From Rhodoferax sp. (GTDB taxonomy: Bacteria > Pseudomonadota > Gammaproteobacteria > Burkholderiales > Burkholderiaceae_C): 64,000 nucleotides of DNA. Numbering within the stretch: the stretch's first letter is position 1; each line of letters starts with the position of its first letter. The notes under the pieces are model-generated. The model saw only the letters and a program-made list of their open reading frames with translations. It did no database searches and was not told the DNA's origin. The stretch covers positions 1 through 64,000 of the forward strand of contig JACKLL010000015.1 in NCBI GenBank assembly GCA_024235935.1, in the 5' to 3' direction. The position numbers were made by a program, and so were the translations under genes. This document shows, in pieces, positions 37,652-45,580 of the stretch.

Positions 37652-37743
37652 TTCGATCCTCTGTTCGGCCGCATCCCACGTTCTCAAGGGATGCCTTTTG
37701 CGTCATGTCGACGCTGGCGCGGACAAGATCCATTGAGGAAACC

Positions 37744-38121
37744 ATGAACCTGATCCAAACCCTCGAGCAAGAAGAAATTGCTCGCCTCGGCAAAACCATT
37801 CCCGACTTCGCCCCTGGTGATACCGTCATCGTCAGCGTCAAGGTCGTCGAAGGTACGCGCAAGCGTCTGCAGGCCTACGAAGGTGTCGTGATTGCCAAGC
37901 GCAACCGCGGCCTCAATAGCGCCTTCATCGTGCGCAAGATCTCCAGCGGCGAAGGCGTGGAGCGCAGCTTCCAGACCTACAGCCCGCTGATCGCCGGTAT
38001 CGAAGTCAAGCGCCGCGGCGATGTGCGTCGCGCCAAGCTGTACTACCTGCGTGACCGTAGCGGACGCTCGGCACGGATCAAGGAAAAACTGGCCCCGAAG
38101 AAGGTTGCAACCGCCGAATAA
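37744..38121 (+). CDS. rplS: 50S ribosomal protein L19
   Basis: Large-subunit protein bL19 at the subunit interface. The 125-aa sequence has FAPGDTVIVSVKVVEGTRKR and the signature SGEGVERSFQTYSP followed by VKRRGDVRRAKLYYLRDRSG. The start at MNLIQTLEQEEIAR is preceded by TTGAGGAAACC; an in-frame codon 13 residues upstream is not native. A strong terminator follows. Confidence 0.98.
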   Translation: MNLIQTLEQEEIARLGKTIPDFAPGDTVIVSVKVVEGTRKRLQAYEGVVIAKRNRGLNSAFIVRKISSGEGVERSFQTYSPLIAGIEVKRRGDVRRAKLYYLRDRSGRSARIKEKLAPKKVATAE

Positions 38122-38144
38122 GCCGGGCCCGTTCACCTCGAAAG

Positions 38145-38176
38145 CCGCCTCCTGCATTCGCGCGAGGCGGTTTTTT
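38145..38176 (+). terminator. Rho-independent terminator of the rpsP-rplS cluster
   Basis: CCGCCTC (38145-38151) pairs with GAGGCGG (38164-38170) and is followed directly by six Ts (38171-38176). This is a textbook intrinsic terminator 24 bp after the rplS stop. Confidence 0.9.
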
Positions 38177-38196
38177 CATTGCTGGAGATAACGCGC

Positions 38197-38898
38197 GTGT
38201 CCTCGGAGCGTCCCTTTCCTGCCCTGTCCAGCCTTCCCGGCTTCGATCCGCGCATGGTGCCGGTGGCGGCGGTCGACAGCCATCTGCCGGCCATCGCGCC
38301 GGCCGCTCTCGATGCGCAGGCGCTTCGCAGCCGGTTCGAAGCGCAGCCTGTCTGGGTGCCGGAGTATCTCGAGGAGCCGCGCTTTTCCGACCGGATGCCG
38401 ACGCCGGCATCGGTGCTGATCGCCATCGTCGCGCGCGACGAACCCATGGTCTTGCTGACCCAGCGCACCGCGCACCTTTCCAGCCATTCGGGCCAGATCG
38501 CCTTTCCGGGCGGCAAGCAGGATCCGACCGATCCGGACCTGACCAGCACGGCACTGCGCGAGGCGCAGGAGGAAATCGGTCTTGACGCGGCCTACGTGCA
38601 GGTACTGGGTGCGTTGCCAATTTACCGCACGGGGAGTCAGTTCGTCGTGACGCCCGTGGTCGCGTTGCTGCGCGACGGCTTCGACCTCGAACGCAATGCC
38701 TTCGAGGTCGACGACATTTTCGAGGTGCCCCTGGCCTACCTGATGAACCCCGCCCACCACCGGCACCATGTGGTCGATATCCACGGCGTGCGGCGCGAGT
38801 GGTTGTCGATGCCGTACCAGCAAGGGAAGACCGAGCGCTTCATCTGGGGTGCGACCGCCGGCATGCTGCGCAATTTCTACCGCTTCCTGTCGGCCTGA
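38197..38898 (+). CDS. Nudix hydrolase, CoA pyrophosphatase type
   Basis: Probable pyrophosphatase cleaving CoA or CoA esters to phosphopantetheine and 3',5'-ADP. The roughly 233-aa protein has the CoA-specific segment LLTQRTAHLSSHSGQIAFPGG immediately before a Nudix box (REAQEEIG preceded by GGKQDPTD), with Asp in the position where the box usually has its first Glu. The GTG at 38197 has GGAG nine bases upstream; the earlier in-frame TTG lies directly on the rplS terminator tail. It is followed by the CobD/CbiB-like gene after 69 bp. Confidence 0.88.
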   Translation: MSSERPFPALSSLPGFDPRMVPVAAVDSHLPAIAPAALDAQALRSRFEAQPVWVPEYLEEPRFSDRMPTPASVLIAIVARDEPMVLLTQRTAHLSSHSGQIAFPGGKQDPTDPDLTSTALREAQEEIGLDAAYVQVLGALPIYRTGSQFVVTPVVALLRDGFDLERNAFEVDDIFEVPLAYLMNPAHHRHHVVDIHGVRREWLSMPYQQGKTERFIWGATAGMLRNFYRFLSA

Positions 38899-38967
38899 CG
38901 CCACGCAGGCGCGATCGAGGCAGCCGCAAGCGGCATTTCCGACCATCTCAGCACGTATCATTCCGAC

Positions 38968-39951
38968 ATGAGCTTCATTGCCATCCTGATCGCGTTGTTG
39001 CTGGAGCAGGCGCGACCGGTTGGCCGCGGCAATGCGGTCCATTCCGCGATGCGCGCCTGGGTGGGCTGGTGCGGGCGGACCTTCGATGCCGGCAAGTCGC
39101 ACCATGCCGGACTCGCATGGGGTGTGGCGGTGCTGCTGCCGGGGCTGGTGGTGCTGGCGGTCTACTGGTTGCTGGCCGGTCTGACGGATTGGCCGCTGGC
39201 CGTCATCTGGAATATCGTCGTGCTGTACCACTGCCTCGGATTCCGGCAGTTCAGCCACCATTTCACCGATATTCGCGACGCACTCGAAGCGGGCGATGAG
39301 CCCCTGGCACGCGAGCGGCTGGCGCATTGGCAGCAGGTCGACGCCAATGGCCTGCCGCGCAGCGAGATCGTGCGCCATGTGGTCGAGCACTCGGTGATTG
39401 CTGCCCACCGCCATGTCTTTGGCGCGCTGGCCTGGTTCTCGGTGCTGGCCGCGCTGGGGCTCGGACCCATGGGTGCGGTCATCTATCGCCTCGCCGAGTT
39501 CGTGCCGCGCTATTGGGCGCGCGAGAAATCCACCCGCGTCCGGCCGGTCAGCGAAGCTGCGCAGCAGGTGGCGGGAAATTTGTGGCACTTGCTGGACTGG
39601 TTGCCCGCCCGTATCACCGCCATGGCATTCGCGGTCACCGGAAGCTTCGAGGATGCCATCGACAGCTGGCGCACCTATGAACGCAGCGGTCCGGTGAGCA
39701 ATGATGGTGTGATCCTGGCGTCGACGTCCGGGGCCATCAATCTGCGCCTGGGGCCGGCCAGCGAGGCCTATGTCCCCGACATGGGGGGCGCGGGTGATGG
39801 CAGTGCCACGGCCGGCCGCGCAGCAGCGACGGGCGGGGGCATGGAGCCTGAAGTCGGGCATTTGCGGGTGGTGGTCGGGCTGGTCTGGCGCACCGTCGTC
39901 ATGTGGCTGGTGTTGCTGGCGCTGTTGAGCCTTGCCAGGTTGCTGGGCTGA
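38968..39951 (+). CDS. CobD/CbiB family membrane protein
   Basis: Membrane protein of 327 aa in the CobD/CbiB/AmpE superfamily. It starts with a helix containing the family motif LIALLLEQARP, has further helices at about 50-70, 150-175 and 300-325, and includes YHCLGFRQFSHHFTDIRDALEAGD, typical of this group. A glycine/alanine-rich insert near 270-290 precedes the last helix. True CobD makes cobinamide, but no cobalamin genes are nearby, and the AmpE-like branch has other or unknown roles, so no enzymatic function is assigned. It sits downstream of the Nudix gene, a common betaproteobacterial pairing. Confidence 0.8.
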   Translation: MSFIAILIALLLEQARPVGRGNAVHSAMRAWVGWCGRTFDAGKSHHAGLAWGVAVLLPGLVVLAVYWLLAGLTDWPLAVIWNIVVLYHCLGFRQFSHHFTDIRDALEAGDEPLARERLAHWQQVDANGLPRSEIVRHVVEHSVIAAHRHVFGALAWFSVLAALGLGPMGAVIYRLAEFVPRYWAREKSTRVRPVSEAAQQVAGNLWHLLDWLPARITAMAFAVTGSFEDAIDSWRTYERSGPVSNDGVILASTSGAINLRLGPASEAYVPDMGGAGDGSATAGRAAATGGGMEPEVGHLRVVVGLVWRTVVMWLVLLALLSLARLLG

Positions 39952-40014
39952 CGACGTCGAAGTCGCGCCATCCCGGGCGTGCATCCCTGCCGCCCGCGTC
40001 CTCGCCCGATCCAC

Positions 40015-40935
40015 TCAATAGCGCGACTGCGAGAGCTCCGCAAACAGCTCCGTGTAAATGCGGTAGCGATCCGCATTGATCGGGTTTTCGGCATCCGCGG
40101 TCTGTGCCGCCGCGATGACGGCGCAGCCAGGCTCGTGCAGATGGCTGCAGTTGTAGAAGCGGCAATGGTCGGCATGCGCGGCCAGGTCCGGCATGTAGCG
40201 GGCCAGTCGCATCGGGTCGATGTGGCGCAGACCGAACTCCTGGAACCCGGGTGAGTCGATCAGCGCCGATGTCCGGCTCTCGTCGATCCAGTACCAGGTG
40301 GTGCTGGTCGTCGTGTGCTTCCCGGCGCGCAGCGCCAGCGACAGTTCGCCGGTCAGGATGTCCAGGCCGGGAACGAAGGTGTTGATCAGGGTACTCTTGC
40401 CGGCGCCCGACGGACCCAGCACCAGGCTGGTCTTGTGTGCGAGGCGTTCCTGCAAGGTCTTGCGCGCGCTGTCGTCCGCCGTTCTGAGCGAGACTGGCAG
40501 GACCTGGTAGCCCATTGCCCGATACGGAGCCAGCTTCTGCCATGCGTGGGCGAATGGTTCGGTCAGGTCGCTCTTGTTGAGCACGATCAGCGGCGTGATG
40601 GCTTGCGCCTCGGCTGCGATCAGCGCACGCGAGAGCTGGTGGCTGGAGAACAGAGGCTCGGCCGCCAGCAGGATCAGGACCTGGTCGAGGTTGGCGGCGA
40701 ACGACTTGGTGCGGATGTCATCCTGGCGATAGAACAGGTTGCGCCGGGTCTCGATCTTCTCGATCGTGCCTTCGTCCTGCGAGGCCTGCCACAGAACTTG
40801 GTCGCCGACGACACCCTGGCTCTTCTTGCCGCGCGAGTGGCAGATGATGCGCCGACCGTCGGAGGCTTCGACCATGAAATGCCGCCCATAGTTGGCGACG
40901 ATCAACCCGCCCTGGAGTCCTGGCGCGGAGCTCAA
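40015..40935 (-). CDS. rsgA: Ribosome small subunit-dependent GTPase RsgA
   Basis: Late 30S-assembly GTPase with circular permutation. The 306-aa protein has an N-terminal OB fold (about 8-75), then G4 (LNKSDL), P-loop GPSGAGKST and G3 (DSPGFQEFG) in the permuted order, and a C-terminal zinc domain with CRFYNCSHLHEPGCAV. It appears to use a TTG start at 40935, because no ATG or GTG is available near the family start; an internal TTG 11 codons later is an alternative. It lies 22 bp after the pterin dehydratase gene. Confidence 0.93.
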   Translation of the reverse strand: MSSAPGLQGGLIVANYGRHFMVEASDGRRIICHSRGKKSQGVVGDQVLWQASQDEGTIEKIETRRNLFYRQDDIRTKSFAANLDQVLILLAAEPLFSSHQLSRALIAAEAQAITPLIVLNKSDLTEPFAHAWQKLAPYRAMGYQVLPVSLRTADDSARKTLQERLAHKTSLVLGPSGAGKSTLINTFVPGLDILTGELSLALRAGKHTTTSTTWYWIDESRTSALIDSPGFQEFGLRHIDPMRLARYMPDLAAHADHCRFYNCSHLHEPGCAVIAAAQTADAENPINADRYRIYTELFAELSQSRY

Positions 40936-40957
40936 GCAGCCATCCGTTCAAGGCAGG

Positions 40958-41293
40958 TCATGCCAGCAGGCCGTCGGCCGCCGCCGCACACTGGAAGTCG
41001 GTGTCGGAGATTCCGTGCACATCGTGGGTATTGAAGCGCACGACACAGCGGTTGTAGGTGACCAGCAGTTCGGGGTGATGGTCGGACACATGGGCGACGA
41101 AGGCCAGCGCGTTGACGAAGGCCATCGTCTGGTAGTAGTTGGCAAACTGGTAGGTCTTCTCGATGGCCACATCCGGGCCTCCGCCGCGCAGAGTCCAGCC
41201 TTCGAGCTGGGCCAGTCGCGTCACGACTTCGGTCGGCGTGAGGGCGCGCCGCGCGATCTTGGACCAGTCCACATTCTTGATCATGCTGTTCAC
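40958..41293 (-). CDS. 4a-hydroxytetrahydrobiopterin dehydratase
   Basis: Pterin-4a-carbinolamine dehydratase (PhhB/DCoH fold, 111 aa), which recycles the cofactor of aromatic amino-acid hydroxylases and may act in molybdopterin metabolism. The signature is HVSDHHPELLVTYNRCVVRFNTHD, with the active-site His pair, preceded by a WTLRGGG segment. A GTG start at 41293 has AGGAG five bases upstream; the ATG three codons later is a poorer fit. It sits between the M48 protease gene (17 bp) and rsgA (22 bp), all leftward. No phenylalanine hydroxylase gene is in the window. Confidence 0.92.
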   Translation of the reverse strand: MNSMIKNVDWSKIARRALTPTEVVTRLAQLEGWTLRGGGPDVAIEKTYQFANYYQTMAFVNALAFVAHVSDHHPELLVTYNRCVVRFNTHDVHGISDTDFQCAAAADGLLA

Positions 41294-41310
41294 AGTCGCT
41301 CCTAACGGGT

Positions 41311-42588
41311 TCAGGCGGCCATCCGGGCCAGCCGCTCAACGGCTGGAGGATGCGAGTAATAGAACTTGACGTAGACCGGGTCGGGCGTCAATGTCGACGC
41401 ATTGTCCTCGTACAGCTTGAGCAGGGCCGACGACAGGTCGGTGCGGCCGGTCTGTTCCACCGCATAGGCGTCGGCCTCGAATTCATGCTTGCGCGACACC
41501 TGCGTGAACAGCGGCGAGACGAACTGCGTGAACACCGGCACCACCAGCATGAACAGCAGCAGCGCCAGGGCGTCGTTGGGGGCGCCAGCCGCCATGTTGG
41601 GGCGAACGCCCAGTGCGGTGTAGAACCAGGCCTGGCCCGACAGATAGCCCAGCAGGGCGAACCCGACCAGGCTCAGCGCGAACAGCGACACGATGCGCTT
41701 GATGATGTGCCGGTGCTTGAAATGGCCCAGCTCGTGCGCCAGCACCGCATCGACTTCTCCGGGCGAAAGCTTGGCCAGCAAGGTGTCGTAGAAGACCACG
41801 CGCTTGGCAGCGCCGAAACCGGTGAAATAGGCGTTGCCATGGGCGCTGCGCTTGCTGCCATCCATGACGAACAGGCCTTTGGCCGCGAACCCGCATCGGT
41901 TCATCAGTGCCGTGACGCGGGTCTTCAGCGTCTCGTCCTCCAGTGGCTTGAACTTGTTGAACATCGGCGCAATGAAAGTCGGATAGACCATCAGCAGCAA
42001 CAGGTTGAATCCCATCCATACACCCCAGGCCCATAGCCACCACAGGGAGCCGGCTGCGCCCATCAACCAGAGGATCAGCGCGGCAATGGGCAGGCCGATG
42101 AGCGCGCCGACAGCGATCGACTTGAGCAGGTCGGTCAGCCACAAGCCCGGGGTCATCTTGTTGAAGCCGAACCGCGCTTCGATGCCAAAGGTCTGGTGCA
42201 GGGACAGCGGAAGTTCGATCAGCCCGCCAATCAGCGCGAACGCGGCGAGCAGGGCGAGTTGCTGGCCCATGCCAGGGCCCATCCAGCGCAGCAAGGCGTG
42301 GTTGAGGACGTCCAGGCCGCCCAGCAAGGTCCAGCCCAGCAGCACCGCACTGCCCAGTGCCAGTTCGATCAGGCCGAAGCGGGTCTTGGCCACGGTGTAG
42401 TCTGCAGCCTTCTGGTGTGCCTGCAACGTCACCTTCTCGGCAAACGTCGGTGGCACGGCCGCGCGTGAGCATGCGACATGCCGGATCTGGCGCGACGCCA
42501 GCCAGAACTTCAGAACCATGCCCGCCACAACCGCAATGGCGAAGGCCGTTGTCAGCAGGGGATCAGGAGAAAATGCACCGTCAAGCAC
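41311..42588 (-). CDS. M48 family metalloprotease (Ste24/HtpX-like)
   Basis: Integral-membrane zinc protease of about 425 aa. It has the HEXXH site in AVLAHELGHFKHRHI, a third zinc ligand Glu in HEFEADAYA, several hydrophobic helices (N-terminal LLTTAFAIAVVAGMVLKFWL, helices near 70-90, 105-125, 150-200, and two after the active site), and a C-terminal YSHPPAVERL segment, a pattern shared with CAAX-protease-like Ste24 enzymes. The start is uncertain: the GTG at 42588 gives the expected first helix; earlier in-frame starts run into the divergent orn region. Likely role is membrane protein quality control. Confidence 0.88.
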   Translation of the reverse strand: MLDGAFSPDPLLTTAFAIAVVAGMVLKFWLASRQIRHVACSRAAVPPTFAEKVTLQAHQKAADYTVAKTRFGLIELALGSAVLLGWTLLGGLDVLNHALLRWMGPGMGQQLALLAAFALIGGLIELPLSLHQTFGIEARFGFNKMTPGLWLTDLLKSIAVGALIGLPIAALILWLMGAAGSLWWLWAWGVWMGFNLLLLMVYPTFIAPMFNKFKPLEDETLKTRVTALMNRCGFAAKGLFVMDGSKRSAHGNAYFTGFGAAKRVVFYDTLLAKLSPGEVDAVLAHELGHFKHRHIIKRIVSLFALSLVGFALLGYLSGQAWFYTALGVRPNMAAGAPNDALALLLFMLVVPVFTQFVSPLFTQVSRKHEFEADAYAVEQTGRTDLSSALLKLYEDNASTLTPDPVYVKFYYSHPPAVERLARMAA

Positions 42589-42670
42589 GGCAGGGGGAAA
42601 GCAGGGCGAACATGCGCAGGAGTTTAGGTGCAAATCAATGCCCGGGTCGGCATGGGCGACAATCGCCGCC

Positions 42671-43243
42671 ATGGAAAACCCTGTCGTAACACTGGAGAAG
42701 TCCGACCAGAACCTGGTCTGGATCGATTGCGAAATGTCGGGCCTGGAGCCGGTCAAGGAGCGGCTGCTGGAGATCGCCGTCATCGTCACCGGTCCCTCGC
42801 TGGAGCCGCGGATCGAAGGCCCGGTACTGGTGATTCACCAGAGCGATGCCTTGCTCGACCAGATGGATGCATGGAACAAGGGCACGCATGGCAGGAGCGG
42901 GCTGATCGACAAGGTGCGGGCATCGACGCTCGGCGAAGCCGATGCCGAGCAGCAGATCCTGGATTTTCTGGCGCAGTACGTACCCAGGAACAGTTCGCCC
43001 TTGTGTGGCAACACGATCAGCCAGGACCGGCGCTTTCTGGTGAACTACATGCCCCGGCTGGAGGCCTTTTTTCACTACCGCAATATCGATGTGAGCACGC
43101 TCAAGGAACTGGCCAAGCGCTGGCGGCCGAAGCTGCACAGCGGCTTCAAGAAGCAGCAAAGCCATACCGCGCTGGCCGACGTCCACGAGTCCATCGACGA
43201 ACTGGTTTACTACCGGAAAAACTTCCTGCGCATGGAAGATTAG
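42671..43243 (+). CDS. orn: Oligoribonuclease
   Basis: DEDDh 3'-5' exoribonuclease that finishes mRNA decay by degrading very short RNAs, including pGpG from c-di-GMP turnover. The 190-aa protein has the acidic residues in NLVWIDCEMSGLEP (DxE), the middle Asp in GNTISQDRRFLVNYMP, and the His/Asp pair in KKQQSHTALADVHESIDEL. The ATG at 42671 is chosen because homology starts there; other in-frame starts up to 42518 overlap the divergent M48 gene. The presence of a diguanylate cyclase at the window end is consistent with c-di-GMP signalling in this organism. Confidence 0.96.
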   Translation: MENPVVTLEKSDQNLVWIDCEMSGLEPVKERLLEIAVIVTGPSLEPRIEGPVLVIHQSDALLDQMDAWNKGTHGRSGLIDKVRASTLGEADAEQQILDFLAQYVPRNSSPLCGNTISQDRRFLVNYMPRLEAFFHYRNIDVSTLKELAKRWRPKLHSGFKKQQSHTALADVHESIDELVYYRKNFLRMED

Positions 43244-43263
43244 GTAGAAACCCGCATCCGTGC

Positions 43264-43278
43264 CATAATCGCAGGCTT
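43264..43278 (+). promoter_or_regulatory. Candidate helicase promoter with AGGCTT element
   Basis: CATAAT (43264-43269) followed by CGC and AGGCTT (43273-43278), the same layout as at rpsP and rplS. Transcription from here would give a leader of roughly 195 nt before the helicase ATG. Confidence 0.55.
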
Positions 43279-43473
43279 CGCTGCCACACAGGCGGCGAGT
43301 TAGTGCATCTCCCCTCACACACCGGGTCTTTCCTTTAACAAGGCCCCTCAAGAGTGCAGCCCCTGGCTGCCGCCACGTTGGATGGCGCTGAGTTTCGTTT
43401 GATGGTTGATGTTTGTTTGACCATTGACGAAAGCACCGCATTCCGTGCGGTGTGATCGTGTGAGATCCATATC
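43279..43473 (+). promoter_or_regulatory. Long 5' leader of the DEAD-box helicase gene
   Basis: About 195 bp with no gene, between the promoter-like site and the helicase ATG. It includes a perfect hairpin CACCGCA/TGCGGTG (43434-43440 with 43446-43452) about 20 bp before the start, and a T/G-rich stretch TTTGATGGTTGATGTTTG. Long structured leaders are common for cold-induced RNA helicases, and this may be a similar control region. Confidence 0.5.
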
Positions 43474-45228
43474 ATGAACGACGCATTTGATGTGCACGGC
43501 GCGCTTTCGCCCGAGCAAAACCTTTCTACCGAATCCAGCACCTCGGCCGTGGCCGAGACGCACGCTGAATTCTCCGAACCGTCGGAGGTTCTGGTCGATG
43601 AGAGCGCTGCGGCGCCTGTCGAAGAACCCAACGGTTTCGAAAAACTGGGCCTTGCGCCCGAACTGATCCAGGCCGTTCGCGACCTGGGCTTCACCCAGCC
43701 CACCGTGGTACAGGAAAAATGCATCCCGATGGCGATGCAGAGCCTGACCGATGACGGCAAGGCTGGCAAATTCACCGACCTGATGGTCTCCAGCCAGACG
43801 GGCAGCGGCAAGACCGCCGCCTTCCTGCTGCCGGTGCTGCACACCCTGCTCGACCAGCAGGCCAAGGCCGTGGCCGAGGAGCGTGCCCAGTTCGAGCGCG
43901 CCTGTGCCGAGGCCCTGGCGCGCGGCGAGGCGGCGCCCAAGCGCCCGCGCCGCAAGGACCCGACCAGCAGCCGCAACTTCAAGGCCGCCACACCCGGCGC
44001 GCTGGTGCTGTGCCCGACACGTGAACTCGCACAGCAAGTGGCACAGGACGCCATCGACCTGGTGCGCCATTGCCGCGGCCTGCGCATCGCCAACGTGGTC
44101 GGCGGTATTCCGTACCAGTTGCAGATCGCCCGTCTTCAGAACGCCGACCTCGTGGTCGCCACTCCCGGTCGTCTGCTGGACCTGCAGCGCTCGATGCAGA
44201 TCAAGCTCGACCAGGTGCAGTTCCTGGTGGTCGACGAGGCCGATCGCATGCTCGACCTGGGTTTTGCCGACGACCTGGCCGAAGTCAACCAGCTCACCAT
44301 CGAACGCAAGCAGACCATGATGTTCAGTGCCACGCTGGCACCACGCATCCAGCAACTGGCCACCCGCGTCATGCGCGAGCCGCAGCGTGTGCAGATCGAT
44401 TCGCCTACGGAAAAGCACCAGAACATCAAGCAGGTGCTGTTCTGGGCCGACAACGCCTTCCACAAGCGCAAGCTGCTGGACCACTGGCTGCGCGATACCA
44501 CGATCAACCAGGCGATCGTGTTCGCCAGCACGCAGATCGAATGTGATGGCCTGGCCAATGACCTGCAGCAGGCGGGCTTCAGCGCCGTCGCCTTGCACGG
44601 TGCCTTGAACCAGGGCATGCGCAACCGCCGGCTCAATGCACTACGCGAAGGCCATGTGCAGATCCTCGTGGCCACCGACGTCGCCGCCCGCGGCATCGAC
44701 GTGCCGACCATCACCCACGTCTTCAACTTCGGCCTGCCGATGAAGGCCGAGGACTATACGCACCGTATCGGCCGCACCGGCCGTGCCGGACGCGACGGTC
44801 TGGCTGTCACGATGGCCGAGTTCCGCGATCGCCGCAAGATCTTCGACATCGAGGCCTATACGCGCCAGCAATTCAAGGCCGAAGTAATTCCAGGCCTGGA
44901 GCCGCAGCAACGCATGCCCGACGCGCGTCCGCGTTCCAACTTCGGTGGTCGTGACAACAACCGTGGTGGTTTCAATGCCCCGGGTCGCGAGCCGCGCCGC
45001 TTTGGCCCCCCGGGTGCCGGCCGTCCGCGTGACGCAGGTGGCTTTGCACCGCACAACGACTTCGCACCGCGCAAACCGGCGTATGCCGGCAACAACAAGC
45101 CGGCAGGGTCGCAGCAGCGTCCGTCCCATGCACCTTCGGGTGGTTTTGGTGATCGCGCTAGCGCCAGCTTCGGCCCGCGCGATGGCGCCCGCCGTCCGGC
45201 ACGTCCGGCCCGGCCCGCACGCGGCTGA
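43474..45228 (+). CDS. DEAD-box ATP-dependent RNA helicase
   Basis: RNA helicase of 584 aa. It shows the Q motif (FEKLGLAPELIQAVRDLGF about 55-75), Walker A SSQTGSGKT near 105-113, PTRELA, VVDEADRML with the DEAD box near 253, FSATLAP, and HRIGRTGRAG near 430. An unusual charged insert of about 45 residues (around 130-172, rich in Arg/Lys/Glu/Ala) lies between Walker A and PTRELA. The C-terminal 120 residues are a Gly/Arg/Pro-rich, low-complexity tail (GGRDNNRGGF, RRPARPARPARG) expected to bind RNA. The family could be RhlE-like or a related betaproteobacterial branch. A strong terminator follows. Confidence 0.92.
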   Translation: MNDAFDVHGALSPEQNLSTESSTSAVAETHAEFSEPSEVLVDESAAAPVEEPNGFEKLGLAPELIQAVRDLGFTQPTVVQEKCIPMAMQSLTDDGKAGKFTDLMVSSQTGSGKTAAFLLPVLHTLLDQQAKAVAEERAQFERACAEALARGEAAPKRPRRKDPTSSRNFKAATPGALVLCPTRELAQQVAQDAIDLVRHCRGLRIANVVGGIPYQLQIARLQNADLVVATPGRLLDLQRSMQIKLDQVQFLVVDEADRMLDLGFADDLAEVNQLTIERKQTMMFSATLAPRIQQLATRVMREPQRVQIDSPTEKHQNIKQVLFWADNAFHKRKLLDHWLRDTTINQAIVFASTQIECDGLANDLQQAGFSAVALHGALNQGMRNRRLNALREGHVQILVATDVAARGIDVPTITHVFNFGLPMKAEDYTHRIGRTGRAGRDGLAVTMAEFRDRRKIFDIEAYTRQQFKAEVIPGLEPQQRMPDARPRSNFGGRDNNRGGFNAPGREPRRFGPPGAGRPRDAGGFAPHNDFAPRKPAYAGNNKPAGSQQRPSHAPSGGFGDRASASFGPRDGARRPARPARPARG

Positions 45229-45250
45229 TACGCGGCTTGACGCCAACATG

Positions 45251-45286
45251 AAAGCCTGCAGGTCGCAAGACCTGCAGGCTTTTTTC
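45251..45286 (+). terminator. Rho-independent terminator after the helicase gene
   Basis: An 11-bp perfect stem GCCTGCAGGTC (45254-45264) with GACCTGCAGGC (45269-45279), loop GCAA, is flanked by AAA before and a run of six Ts after (45280-45285). A classic, possibly bidirectional intrinsic terminator. Confidence 0.95.
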
Positions 45287-45580
45287 ATGGCGCTTGTTGC
45301 GTGGCGCCGAGGACCCGAGCCCTCCAGGCCTTGCTCCGCAAGACATGACGCACCTGCGCAGGGCCCTGGCGCGCACCATTTTGCCTATGAGACGCAACGG
45401 GCCTGAAAATGCCGGCAAGACTTTCATAATGCACCGATCCAGGGTGCAGAGCGCAGCGGGGACACAGGCATATTCCTTGCGGGTGAGGGGATGCGCACGA
45501 GGGACGTTCGCAACATGTCGTCCCCGATCCCTGATTCCGCGATGCTGGCGCCATCGCAATACCTGGAAAGAAACCCCACC
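45287..45580 (+). promoter_or_regulatory. Region upstream of the Bug-type binding protein gene
   Basis: About 290 bp between the helicase terminator and the proposed binding-protein start. A CATAAT box at 45425-45430 is a possible -10 without a good -35. In-frame codons from 45491 (ATG present at 45491) could extend the protein by 30 residues. No other gene is seen. Confidence 0.35.
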
